NCBI GenBank assembly: GCA_023388675.1
Contig: JAEWFU010000335.1
Span: 1 to 8,410 of the forward strand
Direction of reading: 5' to 3'
Source of the DNA: Pseudomonadota bacterium
GTDB lineage: Bacteria; Pseudomonadota; Alphaproteobacteria; Rhizobiales; Rhizobiaceae
DNA: 8,410 bases
This document shows positions 6,847 to 8,410 of this stretch, in pieces. The notes below the pieces were generated by a model. It was not told the origin of the DNA and ran no database searches. It saw only the letters and a program-made list of their open reading frames with translations. Made by a program: the position numbers and the translations under genes. How positions within the stretch are numbered: position 1 is the first letter of the stretch; each line of letters begins with the position of its first letter.

Positions 6847-7200
6847 CTATCGCCGACCGAACGACGCCGCCAAGCCGACGCAGAACGGCCCTCCGAAAAT
6901 GTAGTCCTCGATATGATCGGCAACCATGGCGGCCGCGAACCGGGCGAGGCCGGTGGCGACGACGACGTTTTCCGGCGACGAGCCGCCGCCGCAATCGAAC
7001 GGCTGACCTGCCACCGCCCTCACGCGACACGCACCGGCTTTTCGACAGACACGGCGGCGACAGCGATCCCGGGCACCGTCGAGATCCATGGCGAAGCGCA
7101 GGGCGGGTTGCCACAGTGTCCCCTGCAGTGCCGCACGGAGTTGTTCGGACGGATCGTCGGCCGCAATCGCAGGCGGGTCGGTTCTGGCTGCGCGGGACAT
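6847..7200 (-). CDS. Small cysteine-cluster protein, function unknown
   Basis: A 117-aa protein I do not assign to a named family. The start ATG 7200 is well supported: AAGGAG lies 6 nt upstream, and the frame's extension to 7329 has no such site. The N-terminal half has a short amphipathic stretch (LRAALQGTLWQPALRFAM, 21-38). The core is Cys47-x4-Cys52-x5-Cys58-x11-Cys70 within an Arg/Lys-rich segment (RCRRRVCRKAGACRVR), which suggests binding of zinc or another metal, possibly with nucleic acid contact through the basic residues. The C-terminal third (about 78-110) is more hydrophobic and contains a fifth Cys107. I recall similar basic CRRRxCRR proteins in rhizobial genomes without known function. 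No signal peptide is evident. It is likely co-transcribed with the mmcQ-like gene 30 nt downstream. Confidence 0.7.
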   Translation of the reverse strand: MSRAARTDPPAIAADDPSEQLRAALQGTLWQPALRFAMDLDGARDRCRRRVCRKAGACRVRAVAGQPFDCGGGSSPENVVVATGLARFAAAMVADHIEDYIFGGPFCVGLAASFGRR

Positions 7201-7250
7201 AAGCGGCTCCTTCGTTCGATAGCTGGGCAACAACAGACGCGCGGAATGGA

Positions 7251-7274
7251 CTTCCCGCCGCAAGCGGTGGGAAG
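7251..7274. repeat. 24-bp near-perfect palindrome upstream of cysteine-motif gene
   Basis: The arms cttcccgccgc (7251-7261) and gcggtgggaag (7264-7274) pair along 11 positions, one of them a G-T wobble on the plus strand and an A-C mismatch on the minus strand, around a central AA. It lies about 50 nt upstream of the ATG at 7200. On the minus-strand transcript it could form a 5'-UTR hairpin; as DNA it could be an operator. No T-run follows on either strand, so it is not a typical terminator. Confidence 0.5.
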
Positions 7275-7353
7275 CGGGTGCGAAAGTCCGCGCCCGTTTG
7301 GAATGAATGAGCGGCGCGGTCTTCCGCATCCGCCGGTGCTTTCACCTCCAGCA

Positions 7354-7423
7354 TGGTGGGCCAGTGCTGAGCACGGCCGGACCGTTGCCGAGGCCCGGAT
7401 CTGGGGCAGGTCTTATCCCACCA
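7354..7423. other. Possible structured non-coding element closed by a 7-bp helix
   Basis: TGGTGGG at 7354-7360 pairs perfectly with CCCACCA at 7417-7423, enclosing 56 nt that contain smaller helices (gtgc/gcac at 7364-7374 and ggcc/ggcc further in). The 70-nt size and the 7-bp closing stem resemble a tRNA outline, but there is no T-loop (GTTCGA) or D-loop signature on either strand, so it is not a tRNA. A small RNA or degenerate element is possible; chance pairing in GC-rich DNA cannot be excluded. Confidence 0.2.
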
Positions 7424-7679
7424 AGCCACGCTACCGTTGCGCGGCCGACCCGGACACCGTCGCTCTCCCCTGATCCCCGGTCCGGACCAGGGTTCCCGCG
7501 AGGGCGATGCGGCGATTGTCACGCGGAGGGCGACAGGTGTGGACGGAAAAGGCGCGGATTATCACGGCAGGATCGGTCAAGCGGCTGACAACACGCGGCA
7601 ATTATTTCGGCTCAGGCCTTGGGCACGCGAAATTTGTCCACTCGGAATGGCGCGCGGGCAGGATTCCATGCCACTGCGG

Positions 7680-7958
7680 CTATGCGACAGCCTTCGCCAC
7701 CATATCAGGATGTTGGCCGATCACGCGGACGTAGGCGATAGCAAAATCCGGCGCGGTCGCTCGCGCCTGCTCCCAATCGCGCAACGTACCGACCGGAACC
7801 CGGAAACGATTGGCAAACTCCGACTGCGACAAACCAAGTGCGGTCCTCGTCTTGCGGATCAGACGCGCGCGTTGACCCCGGTCCAACGCCTCGGCTGTGA
7901 CCTCGAAATCTTCGGCGTCGACCGGATCAGCAGGCAGCCTGGTATGCTCTTTCTTCAC
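7680..7958 (-). CDS. Helix-turn-helix antitoxin partner of BrnT
   Basis: A 92-aa protein predicted to neutralise the BrnT-like toxin and repress the operon. It starts with GTG at 7958 (GTG AAG AAA GAG), supported by AAGGAG 8 nt upstream, which lies inside the toxin gene. Residues 1-30 are charged and probably bind the toxin (MKKEHTRLPADPVDAEDFEV). Residues 31-65 form an XRE-like helix-turn-helix: ARLIRKTRTALGLSQSEFAN, then RFRVPVGTLRDWEQ, with the usual LSQ-x-EFA and V-x-x-LRDWEQ positions. Residues 70-90 make a final helix. The classical BrnA antitoxin is a ribbon-helix-helix protein, so this is a different DNA-binding module on a BrnT operon; similar pairings exist in databases as I recall. 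It overlaps the toxin gene by 32 nt, implying translational coupling. Confidence 0.85.
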   Translation of the reverse strand: MKKEHTRLPADPVDAEDFEVTAEALDRGQRARLIRKTRTALGLSQSEFANRFRVPVGTLRDWEQARATAPDFAIAYVRVIGQHPDMVAKAVA

Positions 7959-8202
7959 CTTTGTTGCTCCTTCTCACCGACATGAAGCGAGGCAGGTCAC
8001 CCCGCCAGACGAAAACGCCGGTGAACAGTTTCTCCTCGACGACTCCGATCACTTTGAAACGTTCCTCCCCGTCGATCTCGCGGATGGAAGGAATAATCAG
8101 GTGGTTGTCGTCCTCAAAAATCCGATCGCCAAAGACCAGTGGCAGTTTGTGCTTCTCGCGGTTGGTCGCATCCTTGGCGGGGTCGAACCTGTCAGGCGTC
8201 AT
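7927..8202 (-). CDS. brnT: BrnT family type II toxin (predicted ribonuclease)
   Basis: A 91-aa toxin of the BrnT family, which has a RelE-like fold and cuts RNA to stop translation under stress. Family features are seen in order: FDPAKDATNREKHKL (6-20), matching the FxWDPAKAxxNxxKHG opening; IFEDDN (28-33) with IDGEERFKVIG (43-53); a beta strand FTGVFVW (60-66); and the C-terminal RFMSVRRSNKGEERAY (72-87), matching the RxISARxATxxERxxYE end. No internal stop or gap is seen, so it appears intact. Two ATG codons 6 nt apart (8208 and 8202) are possible and neither has a Shine-Dalgarno site. I chose 8202 because the predicted transcription start falls on it, giving a leaderless message. Base composition looks less GC-rich than the cell-wall genes, as is common for mobile toxin-antitoxin loci. 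Confidence 0.87.
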   Translation of the reverse strand: MTPDRFDPAKDATNREKHKLPLVFGDRIFEDDNHLIIPSIREIDGEERFKVIGVVEEKLFTGVFVWRGDLPRFMSVRRSNKGEERAYQAAC

Positions 8203-8209
8203 AGCCATG

Positions 8210-8238
8210 AATATACGGGATTTCCGTATAGACCGCAA
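8210..8238 (-). promoter_or_regulatory. Promoter of the brnT-antitoxin operon
   Basis: On the minus strand TTGCGG (8233-8238, three of six matches to TTGACA) is followed after exactly 17 nt by TATATT (8210-8215, five of six matches to TATAAT). Seven nucleotides further is the A of the ATG at 8202. The spacing is ideal for sigma-70. The assignment is supported by the operator-like symmetry placed between the boxes. Confidence 0.6.
8212..8230. promoter_or_regulatory. 19-bp perfect inverted repeat, likely antitoxin operator
   Basis: The arms tatacgg (8212-8218) and ccgtata (8224-8230) are perfect 7-bp inverted copies around a 5-nt centre (gattt). The site lies between the -35 and -10 boxes and overlaps the -10, so a bound helix-turn-helix dimer would block RNA polymerase. 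This is the usual autoregulation scheme of toxin-antitoxin operons. The symmetry is seen directly; binding by the antitoxin is inferred. Confidence 0.7.
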
Positions 8239-8410
8239 ACTCCATCTACCTGCGTAGTGTCGCGAAACGAAGTTGCGGCGCGGACTTCCGAGGTTTCCCG
8301 TGCTCATTCAGCCCCTTCGGACGCGGATCATGCCGTGTGGGGAAGCAGGTTTCGGCGTGAGAGTGACGGGACAGGTGCTTTCATTGCGGCATCCTCGAAC
8401 AGTGGTTGGC
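8239..8410. other. Right-edge segment of undetermined content
   Basis: Three frames stay open to the right edge: a minus-strand frame ending with a stop at 8308 (last residues MIRVRRG), another minus-strand frame ending at 8328 (last residues SRRNLLPHTA), and a plus-strand frame starting ATG at 8330 (MPCGEAGFGVRVTG). None shows a recognisable domain in the short stretch visible, and no start of the plus frame has a clear ribosome binding site. It could be the 3' end of a minus-strand gene upstream of brnT, or non-coding. Confidence 0.3.

Larger units (their letters stand above)
7201..7679. other. Gene-poor region between antitoxin gene and cysteine-motif gene
   Basis: About 480 nt without a convincing gene. 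Open frames exist on both strands, but they are antisense or frame-shifted extensions of neighbouring genes, rich in Arg/Pro/Gly, with no good ribosome binding site. The region holds two notable symmetric structures (7251-7274 and 7354-7423, listed separately), the palindrome GGTCCGGACC at 7479-7488 inside ccctg/caggg arms, and presumably the promoter of the cysteine-motif gene, which I cannot pin down. No hairpin plus T-run is seen after the antitoxin gene. Confidence 0.5.

Noticed and set aside
7354..7423. tRNA gene
   Set aside because: The 7-bp closing stem and size suggest a tRNA, but neither strand has a T-loop GTTCGA or a D-loop, and arm spacing is wrong. Kept only as a weak structured element.
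903..7461. 14-nt sequence acccggacaccgtc shared by 903-916 and 7448-7461
   Set aside because: Flanks are unrelated, and one 14-nt repeat is about what chance predicts in a GC-rich window of this size.
6514..7473. 319-aa open frame on the plus strand
   Set aside because: Antisense to both the mmcQ-like gene and the cysteine-motif gene; no recognisable domain.
7437..7985. 182-aa open frame on the plus strand
   Set aside because: Antisense to the antitoxin gene over much of its length; composition not protein-like.

Overview
This window looks like a chromosomal segment of an alphaproteobacterium of the order Hyphomicrobiales (Rhizobiales), most likely near Phyllobacteriaceae (Mesorhizobium, Nitratireductor or Aquamicrobium-like). 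The evidence is the alphaproteobacterial V1-V2 sequence of the 16S rRNA, the high GC content of the genes, a palindromic intergenic repeat of a kind I recall from Rhizobiales genomes (around 6339-6385), and the protein families present. The genus assignment is from memory and has not been searched.

Left part (1-1105): the 5' end of a 16S rRNA gene on the minus strand, running off the left edge, with an AT-rich leader of about 355 nt. The leader has a boxA-like antitermination site and two hairpins. Its promoter is strong: TTGACA, 18-nt spacer, TATATA, with an A/T-tract UP-like element upstream. A non-coding divergent region separates it from the first protein gene.

Middle part (1106-6251): two cell-envelope enzymes flank an exporter. 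A membrane-anchored M23 (MepM-like) peptidoglycan endopeptidase lies on the plus strand. It is convergent, with a 20-nt gap, to a DHA2-type MFS drug exporter on the minus strand. Upstream of the exporter, also on the minus strand, is an exported L,D-transpeptidase (YkuD) with a long Arg/Asp/Pro/Tyr-rich linker. The M23 enzyme is expected to cut peptide cross-links and the YkuD enzyme to form 3-3 cross-links, so both act on the same polymer, but they are not in one operon.

Right part (6252-8410): a repeat-bearing gap is followed by a probable two-gene minus-strand operon encoding a small cysteine-cluster protein and an MmcQ/YjbR-family protein. Next come about 480 nt with no convincing gene but with two notable inverted repeats. 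Then there is a BrnT-family toxin gene overlapping by 32 nt a GTG-started helix-turn-helix antitoxin gene. A 19-bp perfect inverted repeat sits between the -35 and -10 elements of the toxin promoter, a classical arrangement for autorepression. The predicted start of transcription falls on a toxin ATG, suggesting a leaderless mRNA. The last 170 nt cannot be assigned.

The clearest candidate for something less ordinary is the BrnT/HTH toxin-antitoxin locus with its operator. Next are the small cysteine-motif protein and the structured non-coding stretch at 7250-7425. I see no CRISPR array, insertion sequence, prophage or tRNA.
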